A stretch of DNA of 64,000 nt from Rodentibacter myodis (GCF_001999305.1 NZ_MLHQ01000008.1:62001-126000); one strand, 5' to 3'; shown: positions 8,685 through 16,562, counted from the first letter of the stretch. Notes: generated by a model from the letters alone, not told the origin. Program-made: numbers and translations.

Positions 8685-8706
8685 AGCTGAATATCACTAT
8701 TCAGCT
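8685..8706. terminator. Terminator after the ATPase-subtilase operon
   Basis: A perfect 9-bp stem AGCTGAATA / TATTCAGCT with a TCAC loop. The T run is on the minus-strand side, so it is stronger for leftward transcription but should also act on the operon ending at 8664. Confidence 0.6.
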
Positions 8707-9112
8707 CAGACCGCTGATAAACCTTTAAAGCAATGTGAGTAATATTTAGGGGGGAGCAGCGGTCTGATAACAGAGAATACTACTAGTTTCTTATGTTCCA
8801 ATCTCTTTTAACTCCTATGTAATCTTCTGGCTTTGACTACGCCCTGCAATAGAATGCTTTTTGATACTCCCCTGACTATGTAATCGTCTTAATGCGTGAG
8901 CAAATGCAATAACAATTGAGTGGAAATCAGTTTATCAAGCGTATAACCTTCCAATTCAAAAGCCTTAACCACAATCTCGTTTGTTGATAATATCATCCGA
9001 AAGGCAATGACATAGGTGGCAAAACGTAAAGGAATTGCCCGAATAGACTCAATTTTTCCGGATGTAGCGCTTCTGTTATCACTTACTTCACCAGCGTATC
9101 ATTATTAAGCCT
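8707..9112. other. Gene-free stretch with worn coding remnants
   Basis: CAGACCGCTG (8707-8716) and its inverse CAGCGGTCTG (8757-8766) flank a 40-base stretch; the same decamer occurs at 5125-5134 on the other side of the defence module. On the minus strand about 8800-9058 reads PLRFATYVIAFRMILSTNEI, VVKAFELEGYTLDKLIST and then breaks. I do not recognise the protein. No intact gene is seen. Confidence 0.45.
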
Positions 9113-9224
9113 GGGAAATTTACCTAAGGCATACCAATCGCTTTTAGATGAATTGGGAAATTATGAACTCTCGAATAAGAAAAAGCGAAGCTATCCAAGA
9201 GCCGTGAGAAAAGCTTCAATTTAA
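9113..9224 (+). pseudogene. C-terminal remnant of an IS4-like transposase
   Basis: The frame GNLPKAYQSLLDELGNYELS, then NKKKRSYPRAVRKAS(I)-stop, resembles the C-terminus of IS4-family transposases, which often end in a K(K/R)xYPRxV(K/R) segment. Only about 36 codons remain and no inverted repeats are recognisable nearby. Confidence 0.5.
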
Positions 9225-9320
9225 TGTTACTCATCTTCTCCCTCTTAATTGAATGAAAAACTCTCTACAATCTTGAGATAATATTTCACTGCTATTTTTA
9301 TTTAAATCTCTATGATGTGA
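9213..9320 (+). repeat. 108-bp repeat, copy 2
   Basis: Same length as and closely similar to 2560-2667, the segment upstream of rdgC. Here no rdgC follows. The repeat begins inside the transposase remnant, so the two copies may mark the ends of an old rearrangement. Confidence 0.75.
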
Positions 9321-9431
9321 GAGATAAAAAATTACACAAATCACTCAGAAAAGAAAACACTTATCCATAACATAAAAGTAATAATATGATCATAAAAAAC
9401 AAGCGCAATTAATTTATAATATAAACATCTT

Positions 9432-9571
9432 TCACTTCAAAAGGCTTATGAGCCTGCCAAAAGTGTCGTTTACTTCTAAAATTACATAATCGGTAATGCC
9501 TTGCTGACTTAATTGATAGTCTGTATAAACCCCAGTTAAACCACCGCCAATAATTGCAGTTAAGAGCTGTT
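9432..9571 (-). pseudogene. N-terminal remnant of a flavin-dependent amine-oxidase-like protein
   Basis: The minus strand reads NKQLLTAIIGGGLTGVYTDY then QLSQQGITDYVILEVNDTFG. This is the GxGxxG dinucleotide-binding start of FAD-dependent amine oxidases (IGGGLTG...LEANDTFGGR in intact relatives). It ends after about 45 codons. Confidence 0.6.
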
Positions 9572-9644
9572 TATTCACACAGTTATACAAATAATAATGC
9601 TAAAATAGAGACTGTGTTTGAATAATTCAGCATTTGTGCTACAG

Positions 9645-9840
9645 GCGTAGCCATCAATGAGCAAAGTACCAGCCTGGCGTAATGGTAAAAGATGATTTGA
9701 CAAGCGGATATTTAATTTATCTATTTACCGAAATAAATTGTTTAACGCAGTTGGTGTATTACCTTGTATTCCCTAAAGAAAATGCAGAGTTAAACAAAGT
9801 GAAACAGTTGAAAATCTAGCTTATGCAACAAGTTTAAAAG
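9645..9840 (+). pseudogene. C-terminal remnant of a LysR-type regulator
   Basis: After small frame corrections the plus strand reads GVAINEQSTSL, MVKDDLTSGYLIYLF and QLVYYLVFPKENAELNKVKQ, ending in LKI. This resembles the end of the LysR substrate-binding domain (LVxDDLxxGxLxxLF...YYLVYPxxNAxLxKVxxF). Next to the flavoprotein remnant, it looks like the relic of a divergent regulator-enzyme pair. Confidence 0.5.
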
Positions 9841-9952
9841 AACGATGGGATTTTTACGAAATTTTGAGATTTGCATCAAAAAATGCTCTTTTCTCCTTTG
9901 CCTATATTGCAATTAGCATTAGACTAAATAGAATTTCAGTTAAGGAGTTTGT

Positions 9953-10957
9953 ATGATCAAATCGGAAATTGTTTCTTCGGTTGCGGAATATCTCACCTTT
10001 ATGACTGCCACAGGAGAGAGCCAAGTCAATGCCATTTATGCGGACGAAAATGTCTGGTTGAGCCAGAAAATGATAGCACAGCTTTATGATGTTGAAGTAT
10101 CCACGATTAACTATCATCTAAAAAAAATCTTTGATGATAATGAGTTAGCTGAGAATTCAGTTATTAGAAATTTTCGAATAACTGCTGATGACGGTAAAAA
10201 TTATCAGACAAAACACTACAATCTTTCATCGATTATTGCCGTGGGTTATAAAGTCAATTCTGAGCGAGCGGTGCAATTTCGTAAGTGGGCGACAGAGATT
10301 ATTCAAACCTACACCATCAAAGGCTTTGCAATGGACGATGAACGCTTGAAAAATGACGGCACACGTTTAGGCAAAAAGTATTTTGAAGAACAACTTGTCC
10401 GTATCCGAGAAATTCGCTTATCAGAACGCAAGTTTTACCAAAAAATCACCGATATTTATGCAACTTCCATTGATTACGACCGCACAGCCACGGCGACTAA
10501 ACGCTTTTTTAGCACGGTGCAAAATAAATTGCATTGGGCAATTCATGGTCATACCGCCGCAGAATTGATTGTAAAACGGGCAAATGCCAGCAAGCCAAAT
10601 ATGGGCTTGACTACTTGGAAAGATTCACCGAAGGGCAAAATTTATCCTTTTGATGTGGTAGTGGCGAAAAATTATTTATCAGACAATGAGTTAGCTCAAC
10701 TGCAACGGCTTGTGTCCGCCTATTTGGATATGGCGGAAGATATGGCATTACGCCAAATCCCGATGACAATGCAAGATTGGGAAACAAGGCTTAACCGTTT
10801 TTTAGACGCCACTGACCGAGCAGTACTGCAAGATGCTGGCAAAGTTACCGCCGAAATCGCTAGAGCTCACGTTTTGAGCGAGTTTGAAAAATATCGTGTT
10901 ATTCAAGATCAACATTTTGAAAGCGATTTTGATCGTTTGTTGAAAGGGGAGGAGTAA
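9953..10957 (+). CDS. RhuM family protein
   Basis: A 334-aa protein. The N-terminus (about 20-110) holds the RhuM/KilA-like DNA-binding region with VWLSQKMIAQLYDVEVSTIN, NYHLKKIFDDNEL and FRKWATEIIQTYTIKGFAMD. The C-terminus carries the typical RhuM block (TAAELIVKRANASKPNMGLT, DVVVAKNYLSDNEL). RhuM was named from a Salmonella pathogenicity island and is common on mobile elements; its biochemical role is unknown. AAGGAG precedes the ATG. Intact, isolated among remnants. Confidence 0.85.
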   Translation: MIKSEIVSSVAEYLTFMTATGESQVNAIYADENVWLSQKMIAQLYDVEVSTINYHLKKIFDDNELAENSVIRNFRITADDGKNYQTKHYNLSSIIAVGYKVNSERAVQFRKWATEIIQTYTIKGFAMDDERLKNDGTRLGKKYFEEQLVRIREIRLSERKFYQKITDIYATSIDYDRTATATKRFFSTVQNKLHWAIHGHTAAELIVKRANASKPNMGLTTWKDSPKGKIYPFDVVVAKNYLSDNELAQLQRLVSAYLDMAEDMALRQIPMTMQDWETRLNRFLDATDRAVLQDAGKVTAEIARAHVLSEFEKYRVIQDQHFESDFDRLLKGEE

Positions 10958-11056
10958 AAGAATGGTGGGATTTTTGAGTGATTTTACGACTGAAAGGTGA
11001 GTTTAATAAAATAGCTACTTAACTCATCAATTAAAATTACATAATGATCTTAAAAT

Positions 11057-12037
11057 ATGAATAATATTACTTATCAATTTTTTTCATTCCTTCAATTGTG
11101 TTCCAAGTTTTTAAAGGCAAGAACGCCTACAATCATAACTTGTTATAATCTCAACTATATTCTCAAACAGAACAAAACACAATTTAAACCTAAATTAAAA
11201 TTCAATAATATTCTAGGAAATAGACGTTATTTTTGGGAATTCTTTAATAAGTATTGTATAGAATGGCGTTATCGAAAATATGAAGGAAGAGTTGCTTCAT
11301 CTTGTAACCAAGAACTTTTACCTATGTTAAAAAGTTTACTTTCTTCTAAAATGATTCCAAATTGGTTATGTGAAATTCAGACTATCACAAATGTAAGCAG
11401 CTCTAAATCCCTACTTTCTGAATTTACTAATCTAAATGATCTTGTTTTGCAGGATAGTCAAGATTTAATTTCTGAAATCACTCTAGAAAATTTATCAAAA
11501 AATATGCGGCACTATGAAAGTAAAATTTTCCATGTTGAGACTGAAATTGTGTCTTGCGAGTTATGGTCGAAAACATTCACTTGGCATAATACTGGTGGTA
11601 GCCATCATTTTGCAGCAGCAAGATATATTGCGAATGAATTAGGCAAAGAAGTAAAACTCACTGTTAATTTAGAACTCACTTATTTAGATGAAGAACAATT
11701 CCATAGCCTTTTCTCTAAATATGAGATATTTATAATTTCCAATAGAGATGTAATTGCATATCAAATGTTATTTGAAACATTATTGAATTCAAAAATTCCT
11801 TTTATTACAGCGCCAATTGATACTTACTTTAGTCATGATGAAGATTACTCTTCACTAAGATTATTTGCATTTTATCGTTCTGAAAAAACATCTCATTTGA
11901 TTATAGAAATCTTTAAACATAGTAGTGCACTTAACTTATATGACTACTTCCATACACTTATTTCCCAGCAAACATTCATGATAAAAGAGCTAGAAAATGT
12001 GTTGCCTCCCATTGTTTATAACACTATAAAATATTAA
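11057..12037 (+). CDS. Hypothetical cytoplasmic protein (326 aa) with SHHFAAARYIA motif
   Basis: Not firmly recognised. The middle contains FTWHNTGGSHHFAAARYIAN followed by a KLTVNLELTYLDEEQF region, then an EIFIISNRDVIAY strand-helix and a mixed C-terminus. The (D/T)GSHHFAAARYIA block recalls proteins I associate with DUF6685 on proteobacterial ICEs, but I am unsure. The gene has no strong ribosome-binding site, is very AT-rich, and converges with the accessory block ending at 12072. A shared terminator separates them. Confidence 0.55.
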   Translation: MNNITYQFFSFLQLCSKFLKARTPTIITCYNLNYILKQNKTQFKPKLKFNNILGNRRYFWEFFNKYCIEWRYRKYEGRVASSCNQELLPMLKSLLSSKMIPNWLCEIQTITNVSSSKSLLSEFTNLNDLVLQDSQDLISEITLENLSKNMRHYESKIFHVETEIVSCELWSKTFTWHNTGGSHHFAAARYIANELGKEVKLTVNLELTYLDEEQFHSLFSKYEIFIISNRDVIAYQMLFETLLNSKIPFITAPIDTYFSHDEDYSSLRLFAFYRSEKTSHLIIEIFKHSSALNLYDYFHTLISQQTFMIKELENVLPPIVYNTIKY

Positions 12038-12042
12038 ACAAA

Positions 12043-12069
12043 GCCCCTATCTCAAGGATAAGGGCTTAA
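12043..12069. terminator. Bidirectional terminator between convergent genes
   Basis: AAGCCCCTATC / GGATAAGGGCTT with a TCAA loop and A/T-rich flanks on both sides, exactly between the stop codons at 12037 (plus) and 12072 (minus). Confidence 0.75.
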
Positions 12070-12071
12070 AT

Positions 12072-12833
12072 TTAATAAAACATCGGTTCATTTTCCCAAT
12101 CAATGTCGAATGGCAATTCTTCTACTGGTTCAGATTCAATTTGTTGAATTTCTGGTTCAGTATCTAAATCCGCCCCTTCTAATTTCTTGTTCCAATTTCC
12201 TAATATATGTGCCGGAGTGTATAAATGATGATGAACCTCATTTGTTAAGGTATCCCCAATTATCACTTCGCCCGGTATATGTAAAAGCGTCATTTGGATA
12301 TAACACATCATCGCAGCGGTAAAATCCAAATCCCTTGCCTGTATCCACATTTGTTGCTGAGGATTAAAACCCGATTGGCGTAAATAGTTATAGGCTTCGA
12401 TAATCATCACACCGGAGCCGCACGTTGGCTCCTGCAATCGGATAAACCCACGTCGTTGAATTAGCTCATGGCAATTTGATAATGTGATGGTTGCCATCGC
12501 TTGCGCAACATGCCCAGGTGTGAAATGCTGGGCTTTATATCTATCACCCAACTCTAATCCCATAAAAACCGAACCTAAAAAATCATAGGTTTTATTTTCA
12601 AGGGCTTCTACAATAATCACACTAAGTTGAACTAACTTTTGCTTTTCATCCTCTGTATAGTGCGCTATGGCTGTTTGATAGCGCTGTTTCAGCGTTTCAT
12701 CCGCTGAATCACCATACAAAATTAGATAAAACTCTAGCCCCAAAATGGTGATAAAGTCGTAAAACACTTCCGAGCGTCGATAATGCGGCGCAATTGAGTT
12801 AAAAAGTGCGGTAAATTTTTGCTCAAAATTCAT
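12072..12833 (-). CDS. N-6 adenine methylase-like protein lacking the catalytic motif
   Basis: A 253-aa protein starting MNFEQKFTALFNSIAPHYRR (ATG chosen because AAGGAG lies seven bases upstream). It carries the HsdM-like AQHFTPGHVAQAM, motif I as EPTCGSGVMIIEAY (S-adenosylmethionine binding) and a following RDLDFTAAMMCYIQMTLLHI-GD block. The NPP(F/Y) catalytic motif IV is absent, and the C-terminus is a short acidic tail. Such short methylase-like proteins are common on conjugative elements beside ardC and may be non-catalytic. A structured leader precedes it. Confidence 0.75.
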   Translation of the reverse strand: MNFEQKFTALFNSIAPHYRRSEVFYDFITILGLEFYLILYGDSADETLKQRYQTAIAHYTEDEKQKLVQLSVIIVEALENKTYDFLGSVFMGLELGDRYKAQHFTPGHVAQAMATITLSNCHELIQRRGFIRLQEPTCGSGVMIIEAYNYLRQSGFNPQQQMWIQARDLDFTAAMMCYIQMTLLHIPGEVIIGDTLTNEVHHHLYTPAHILGNWNKKLEGADLDTEPEIQQIESEPVEELPFDIDWENEPMFY

Positions 12834-12900
12834 GGATTGCTCCTTAATCAAGAATTGAATAGGGAGCAAATTCCCATAAGGAACTTGTCCCTATGGGATG
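12834..12900 (-). promoter_or_regulatory. RBS-pairing structured leader (family copy 1)
   Basis: TTGCTCC at 12837-12843 (complement of the RBS) and GGAGCAA at 12863-12869 are exact inverted copies, so the RBS of the 12833 gene can be closed by an upstream strand. Farther upstream CCCATAGGGAC...TCCTTATGGG (about 12875-12900) forms a second hairpin. Same layout as the other leaders in this family. Confidence 0.65.
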
Positions 12901-12901
12901 A

Positions 12902-12929
12902 AAAGTGCGGTCAAATTTGACCGCACTTT
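12902..12929. terminator. Uptake-sequence inverted pair acting as terminator
   Basis: AAAGTGCGGTCAAA / TTTGACCGCACTTT is a perfect 28-base palindrome made of two Haemophilus DNA-uptake sequences. It lies six bases past the stop of the DUF29 gene. Confidence 0.8.
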
Positions 12930-12934
12930 GATGG

Positions 12935-13369
12935 TTATGGTAGGAATTGTGGATTTAATATATCAGTCAATGTCCAGCTTGGTGTTTCAGGAAAACTACT
13001 TTCATCAAGTCCGGTTTCCCTTGCAGCCGACAAAACGGCTAATTCCCAAATGTCTTTTAAGAACTCCTCACTATTAAGTTTGGACTTCAGTGATGGTGAA
13101 CGTTTTAGGCGTCTCTCAATCCGAGTACGTTGCTCCTTGATGGTGAGAAGCCAACTACGTCCTTGACGGTTAGGTTGATATTGCCACTTTAATAAGTGCA
13201 TGATCAACAATTCCAGCCGACTTTCCAACTCAGACAATTCGGAATTTCCCATCGTTTCCAATTCCTCTGTTAAATGTTTTATATCTATTTGGTCAAAGGC
13301 ACCAAGGCTTAAATAGCGAGCCTGTTCATTTGCCCAACCGTATAAATCCGATGCATAAGCAATCGACAT
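12935..13369 (-). CDS. DUF29 family protein
   Basis: A 144-aa protein (MSIAYASDLYGWANEQARYL...). The DUF29 pattern is clear: DLYxWAxEQAxxLR-like start, HLTEELETMG, LELLIMHLLKWQYQPNRQGR, SWLLTIKEQRTRIERRLKRS and a C-terminal E(S)SFPETPSWTLTDIL. Function unknown; the family is common in cyanobacteria and on proteobacterial mobile elements. A strong GGGAGG ribosome-binding site supports the start. Confidence 0.85.
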   Translation of the reverse strand: MSIAYASDLYGWANEQARYLSLGAFDQIDIKHLTEELETMGNSELSELESRLELLIMHLLKWQYQPNRQGRSWLLTIKEQRTRIERRLKRSPSLKSKLNSEEFLKDIWELAVLSAARETGLDESSFPETPSWTLTDILNPQFLP

Positions 13370-13456
13370 GGTTTACCTCCCGTATTACCGGTATTCACTT
13401 GATTCTGTACATTCTATGAATATTCAATCATTCAAGTCAAATTCTCCCTATGGGAT

Positions 13457-13486
13457 GAAAAGTGCGGTCAAGTTTGACCGCACTTT
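13457..13486. terminator. Uptake-sequence inverted pair acting as terminator
   Basis: AAAAGTGCGGTCAA and TTGACCGCACTTTT around a GT centre form a long stem directly after the restored ardC stop (13509, minus). Confidence 0.75.
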
Positions 13487-13508
13487 TGAAAGTAAAAAGA
13501 GAAATAGA

Positions 13509-14448
13509 TTACGCAGCAAGTCGCGTTTCTTGATTCAGCACATCCATCAGATATTGCGTGGCTTCCCTTGCCTGTGAAGAGGCGCGGAAAATCGCTTTCT
13601 TATCCGATTTCAGTGCTTGAATCCAATTATCGATATACGCCGCATTTTGCGAAATGTTGTTGCAAACATTCATATGCGCACAAGTAAATGCGCTAAGTCA
13701 GTTCGGCAATTAATTCCTCGAAAGCGTAGCGTTCAGAACCAAATTTATCAAAATTAACAATCCCTTCCCGATTCAACCGGTCTTTATGTCCGGTTGCGTG
13801 ACCACATTCGTGTAGTAATGTGGCGTAGTAATCATCGGTAGAATGAAATTTTTCAAAATCCGGCATCACGATACAATCCCGCTTAGGAATATAACAGGCA
13901 CGATCTTGTGCTTTGTTATATAACTGCATCCCCATTTTAGCGGGTAATACATCTAAATCTGAACGTGGGATCATTTCCGATGAGATTGTCGGTTCCGGAA
14001 ACGCTTCATAGTATTTTTCAAGCCCATCACATTGTTCAATATTGAATACGTGATGACCGCGAATGAATACCGATGATTTCATTTTCGGTTCACCATTTTC
14101 ATCAAGGACGACCTGACCTTCATCATCTTTTTCTTCAAACATATTTTGTTTGTAGAAGATGATGACGGTACTTTTCTCACCGGCTTTCACTTGTCCGCCG
14201 AGATGGTTCGCCCCTTGAAACGTTACCCACTTACGTTGAGTAAAATCTTTCCGGATTGCACTCATCCAAAGCAATAACACATTAATGCCGGAATATTGGC
14301 GACCACTTTCACCGTTACACGGAATTGTCATTTGTGGCCAACCGTTATCCCAAGGTCTTTGCCAAGGCATTGTTCCTTGCTCTAAGGCTTCCACAATTTG
14401 GTCAGTAATTTGTTGGTATAAATCTTTAGGTTGAGTTTGTTTTTTCAT
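13509..14448 (-). pseudogene. ardC: ArdC-type antirestriction protein, frameshifted near the C-terminus
   Basis: The start MKKQTQPKDLYQQITDQIVE (14448) has GGAGA six bases upstream. The N-terminal ssDNA-binding ArdC/DUF1738 domain (PWQRPWDNG...GINVLLLWMSA) is followed by a zinc-metalloprotease domain with LLHECGHATGHKDRL (HExxH variant HECGH). The frame ends early at 13693 after EELIAELT. Shifting one base continues SAFTCAHMNVCNNISQNAAY, IDNWIQALKSDKKAIFRASS, to ETRLAA-stop at 13509, the usual ArdC ending. About 60 residues, including the conserved region after the third zinc ligand, are lost. ArdC protects incoming DNA from restriction. Confidence 0.85.
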
Positions 14449-14515
14449 GGCTGTTCTCCAAAGTAAAAAGGGGAACAGCCCCACCGGGGAACTGATCCCC
14501 AAATGGGTAGGCTCA
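14449..14515 (-). promoter_or_regulatory. RBS-pairing structured leader (family copy 2, ardC)
   Basis: The RBS strand GGAGAACAGCC (complement of 14449-14459) can pair with GGCTGTTCCCC (complement of 14470-14480), 10 of 11 positions. Upstream, GGGGATCAGTTCCCC forms the competing hairpin. The CAGCC part is specific to this gene and is matched in the upstream strand. Confidence 0.75.
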
Positions 14516-14536
14516 CACAAGGTGAGGGAGGTAAAA

Positions 14537-14911
14537 TCAAACGGCTTTGATTTTTTCAAATTGTAAACGCATTTCATTAATGCGTTTTCTTGCTTGAAAA
14601 ATAGCTGAAGAGAAGAGTTTTCTTTTATATCCGCCACAAGATTTATCTTCAGGCAAATAACTCACAAACTCATTACTTTCTTCACCTAAACAAAGCTCAG
14701 TATAACGGTCAAGAATTTTAACTGATAAGCGTGCTACTCTTAGATTATCATTGAGTATTTTTTGTAACTGTTCATTAGGAACAGTTTCTAAATCTACAGG
14801 TTTAATGGTAAATAAGAATAGATAATTTTCTGTATAAAACATAAATGTTCCACAATTATCAGGCATTACTTTATATGCAGATGGATGATTAAAATATTGA
14901 TGTAAATTCAT
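14537..14911 (-). CDS. Hypothetical protein (124 aa)
   Basis: The start MNLHQYFNHPSAYKVMPDNC (14911) is set by TTTGGAGAAATACC just upstream; a longer frame runs through the leader but lacks support. A mixed alpha/beta soluble protein ending in a basic helix (FQARKRINEMRLQFEKIKAV). Not recognised. Part of the leader-bearing accessory block with ardC. Confidence 0.55.
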   Translation of the reverse strand: MNLHQYFNHPSAYKVMPDNCGTFMFYTENYLFLFTIKPVDLETVPNEQLQKILNDNLRVARLSVKILDRYTELCLGEESNEFVSYLPEDKSCGGYKRKLFSSAIFQARKRINEMRLQFEKIKAV

Positions 14912-14985
14912 TGGTATTTCTCCAAAAGAAAAAATGGGGAAACACCTCCTCAAGGGAAACGTATTTCCCCAAGGGGTAGAAAGTT
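14912..14985 (-). promoter_or_regulatory. RBS-pairing structured leader (family copy 3)
   Basis: The RBS strand GGAGAAATAC (complement of 14914-14923) and an upstream GGGGAAATAC (about 14957-14973) are near-identical. Both can pair with GTGTTTCCCC (complement of 14936-14945); the upstream copy matches perfectly with one G-U pair. This is the clearest example of two competing strands. Confidence 0.75.
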
Positions 14986-14996
14986 AAGGACAAGTG

Positions 14997-15149
14997 CTAT
15001 TGAATAAATTCAATATGTGCGATCTTATCTTTGTTATCAAATCCGATCGTTGAGCCTATCGAATAATAAGCTCGGATCTCGCTTTCAGTGCCATTTATTC
15101 GAGTGATGATATAATCGCCACTCTCAAGTGTAATTTTTATAGTGTACAT
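14997..15149 (-). CDS. Small hypothetical protein (50 aa)
   Basis: MYTIKITLESGDYIITRING... to KDKIAHIEFIQ. Short, strand-rich and probably a small beta-barrel. The start is set by AGGAGCACGTT immediately upstream. It is preceded by the same kind of leader as its neighbours, which supports it being a real gene. Confidence 0.6.
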   Translation of the reverse strand: MYTIKITLESGDYIITRINGTESEIRAYYSIGSTIGFDNKDKIAHIEFIQ

Positions 15150-15203
15150 AACGTGCTCCTAATGAAAGGGAACACGTCCTACGGGAACATGTTCCCATAG
15201 GGA
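15150..15203 (-). promoter_or_regulatory. RBS-pairing structured leader (family copy 4)
   Basis: The RBS strand GGAGCACGTT (complement of 15150-15159) faces ACGTGTTCCC (complement of 15168-15177); the CACGT/ACGTG part is exact and unique to this gene. Upstream, CCTATGGGAACATGTTCCCGTAGG is a hairpin of the shared type. Confidence 0.7.
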
Positions 15204-15276
15204 TAAAATTTGCCAACACGAAAAAGTGCGGTCAAAGTTGTTGTAAATTTCAGTAACCTGAAATCAATGTGAAAGA

Positions 15277-15555
15277 TTAACGATAGACTTTTGAACGATG
15301 TTCGACCGACAATGCCGTAATTAATAGTTGATTATCTTCAATTTCACAAATAATCCGATAATTTTCTACACGGTAACGCCAGCGACCTGCTAAATTAGCG
15401 ACTAATGCCTTGCCACGAGAGCGAGGATCCGTCAATTTAGCAATTTCGTCCATATAATCTAAGATTTGCTCTACAAGTTGCGGATTTTTCTTATCAAGTT
15501 TTTTGGGTTGCTTTAATGCAGAGTCAGCATACTTCACGTGCCAATTTAATTGCAT
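15277..15555 (-). CDS. RelE family toxin (92 aa)
   Basis: MQLNWHVKYADSALKQPKKL... with the RelE signature (PRSRGKALVANLAGRWRYRV, ENYRIICEIEDNQLLITAL, SVEHRSKVYR). These proteins cleave mRNA in the ribosomal A site; the basic and aromatic residues of the C-terminal strand (R-x-Y-R end) are present. The start lies 32 bases inside the antitoxin gene. Appears intact. Confidence 0.9.
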   Translation of the reverse strand: MQLNWHVKYADSALKQPKKLDKKNPQLVEQILDYMDEIAKLTDPRSRGKALVANLAGRWRYRVENYRIICEIEDNQLLITALSVEHRSKVYR

Positions 15556-15760
15556 CTCTGACCTCTTGACTTGTATAAGTTTTTTCCACTCCACTTTGTA
15601 CACGTTCAAGCACTGCATTAGACAGTAATAAATCTTCCATATCTTCTAAATAGCTTTCAAGTGCTTTAATCAGATAAAAAGATTTTGCACGTCCGGTTTG
15701 CTGAGTTAAATGTGTTAGGCGTGAATCTAATTGTTCGGGCAAACGAATGGTCATTGCCAT
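15524..15760 (-). CDS. RelB-like antitoxin (78 aa)
   Basis: MAMTIRLPEQLDSRLTHLTQ... is a ribbon-helix-helix N-terminus (TIRLPEQLDSRLTHL, K-S-F-Y-L-I-K-A-L) with an acidic toxin-binding tail. The start is chosen by GGGAGATTTTACT upstream. It overlaps the toxin gene by 32 bases and is preceded by a perfect inverted repeat, so it should repress its own promoter. Confidence 0.85.
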   Translation of the reverse strand: MAMTIRLPEQLDSRLTHLTQQTGRAKSFYLIKALESYLEDMEDLLLSNAVLERVQSGVEKTYTSQEVRDAIKLAREVC

Positions 15761-15782
15761 AGTAAAATCTCCCTGATGTGCT

Positions 15783-15813
15783 ATACCATATAGACTTATT
15801 GTAAATATGGTAT
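15783..15813 (-). promoter_or_regulatory. Operator of the RelBE-type operon
   Basis: ATACCATAT and ATATGGTAT form a perfect 9-bp inverted repeat with 13 bases between, 23-53 bases upstream of the antitoxin start. This is the expected site for the ribbon-helix-helix antitoxin. Confidence 0.7.
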
Positions 15814-15897
15814 CAACCAATATCAAGTGGTGTGTTTTTATAATTGAAGCGATGTTACCATCGCTTCAATATACGCTAACGAGACACCAAGTCCCAT

Positions 15898-16143
15898 TTA
15901 TCCTCTTACATTAATCAAATCTTTACGATGACGATGTAATGAAACCGTAAAAAAATGAAAATGTTGTCCGTGTTCTTTTGGAAGTGCGAAGAGAAAACGG
16001 GTCATATTCTGTCCGTCTTCTCGTGTTTCCCAAGCAAGGTGTGCTTGCTCAGAAAATTCTTTCATAAATAAAGCATCACGATGAGGCTCTCCCTCTGCAC
16101 TTTTAAAAACATCCAGACAAGATTGATGGAGTGAAATGTTCAT
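15898..16143 (-). CDS. Hypothetical protein (81 aa)
   Basis: MNISLHQSCLDVFKSAEGEP... to RHRKDLINVRG. The start at 16143 follows TTGGAGAAATACAA; the longer frame through the leader is unsupported. Not recognised. Contains HFHFFTVSLHRHRKDL at the end. Member of the leader-bearing accessory block. Confidence 0.55.
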   Translation of the reverse strand: MNISLHQSCLDVFKSAEGEPHRDALFMKEFSEQAHLAWETREDGQNMTRFLFALPKEHGQHFHFFTVSLHRHRKDLINVRG

Positions 16144-16203
16144 TTGTATTTCTCCAAAATAATACGAGGAAATACACTTCCGGAGGAAATCTATTTCCTC
16201 CAA
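16144..16203 (-). promoter_or_regulatory. RBS-pairing structured leader (family copy 5)
   Basis: The RBS strand GGAGAAATACA (complement of 16145-16155) faces TGTATTTCCTC (complement of 16166-16176). Upstream GGAGGAAAT-AG-ATTTCCTCC is a near-perfect hairpin. Same layout as the other leaders. Confidence 0.7.
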
Positions 16204-16223
16204 GGAAAAAACGAAAGGTTAAA

Positions 16224-16562
16224 TCAGTGAGTGAAAAACCAATATCCCATTACTGATGCGCCAATGGCAATACCAATGAATAACATCATTACGGCGGTTT
16301 TTAACTTACTCCGTTTGAGTTTTGAACATTCTTGCTCATGTTCAATTTCTCGTGAACGATAAATTTCATCAAAATGTTCACCTTGTTCAAGAAGACGTCT
16401 TTCAACATCATCTTCAATACTTTGGTGAATACTTCGGCTTACGCCTGAAATTTTATGACGAGCAGAAACAACCGCTTTACCAATTAACCGACTAAAAAAA
16501 CCGGTATGAGGTTTTGGTTCAGTGAATGGGTTGAATGTTTCAACAGATGGTGAATTGTTCAT
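16224..16562 (-). CDS. Hypothetical membrane-anchored protein (112 aa)
   Basis: MNNSPSVETFNPFTEPKPHT... has a charged, helical cytoplasmic body (about 25-85) and one C-terminal membrane segment (AVMMLFIGIAIGASVMGYWF), a tail-anchored layout. Start set by AAGGAGTT. Its upstream region has the CCATTAGG...CCTAATGG hairpin of the leader family but no clear RBS-complement strand. Function unknown. Confidence 0.55.
   Translation of the reverse strand: MNNSPSVETFNPFTEPKPHTGFFSRLIGKAVVSARHKISGVSRSIHQSIEDDVERRLLEQGEHFDEIYRSREIEHEQECSKLKRSKLKTAVMMLFIGIAIGASVMGYWFFTH

Noticed and set aside
10962-11000. 12-codon frame after the RhuM gene
   Set aside because: Too short and without recognisable content; probably a remnant or chance.
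12072-12833. Complete type I restriction-modification locus
   Set aside because: Only a short methylase-like protein is present; no HsdS or HsdR genes and no motif IV.
13368-13577. Plus-strand open frame opposite DUF29 start and ardC end
   Set aside because: Shadow frame running through an uptake-sequence palindrome; the minus strand is clearly coding on both sides.
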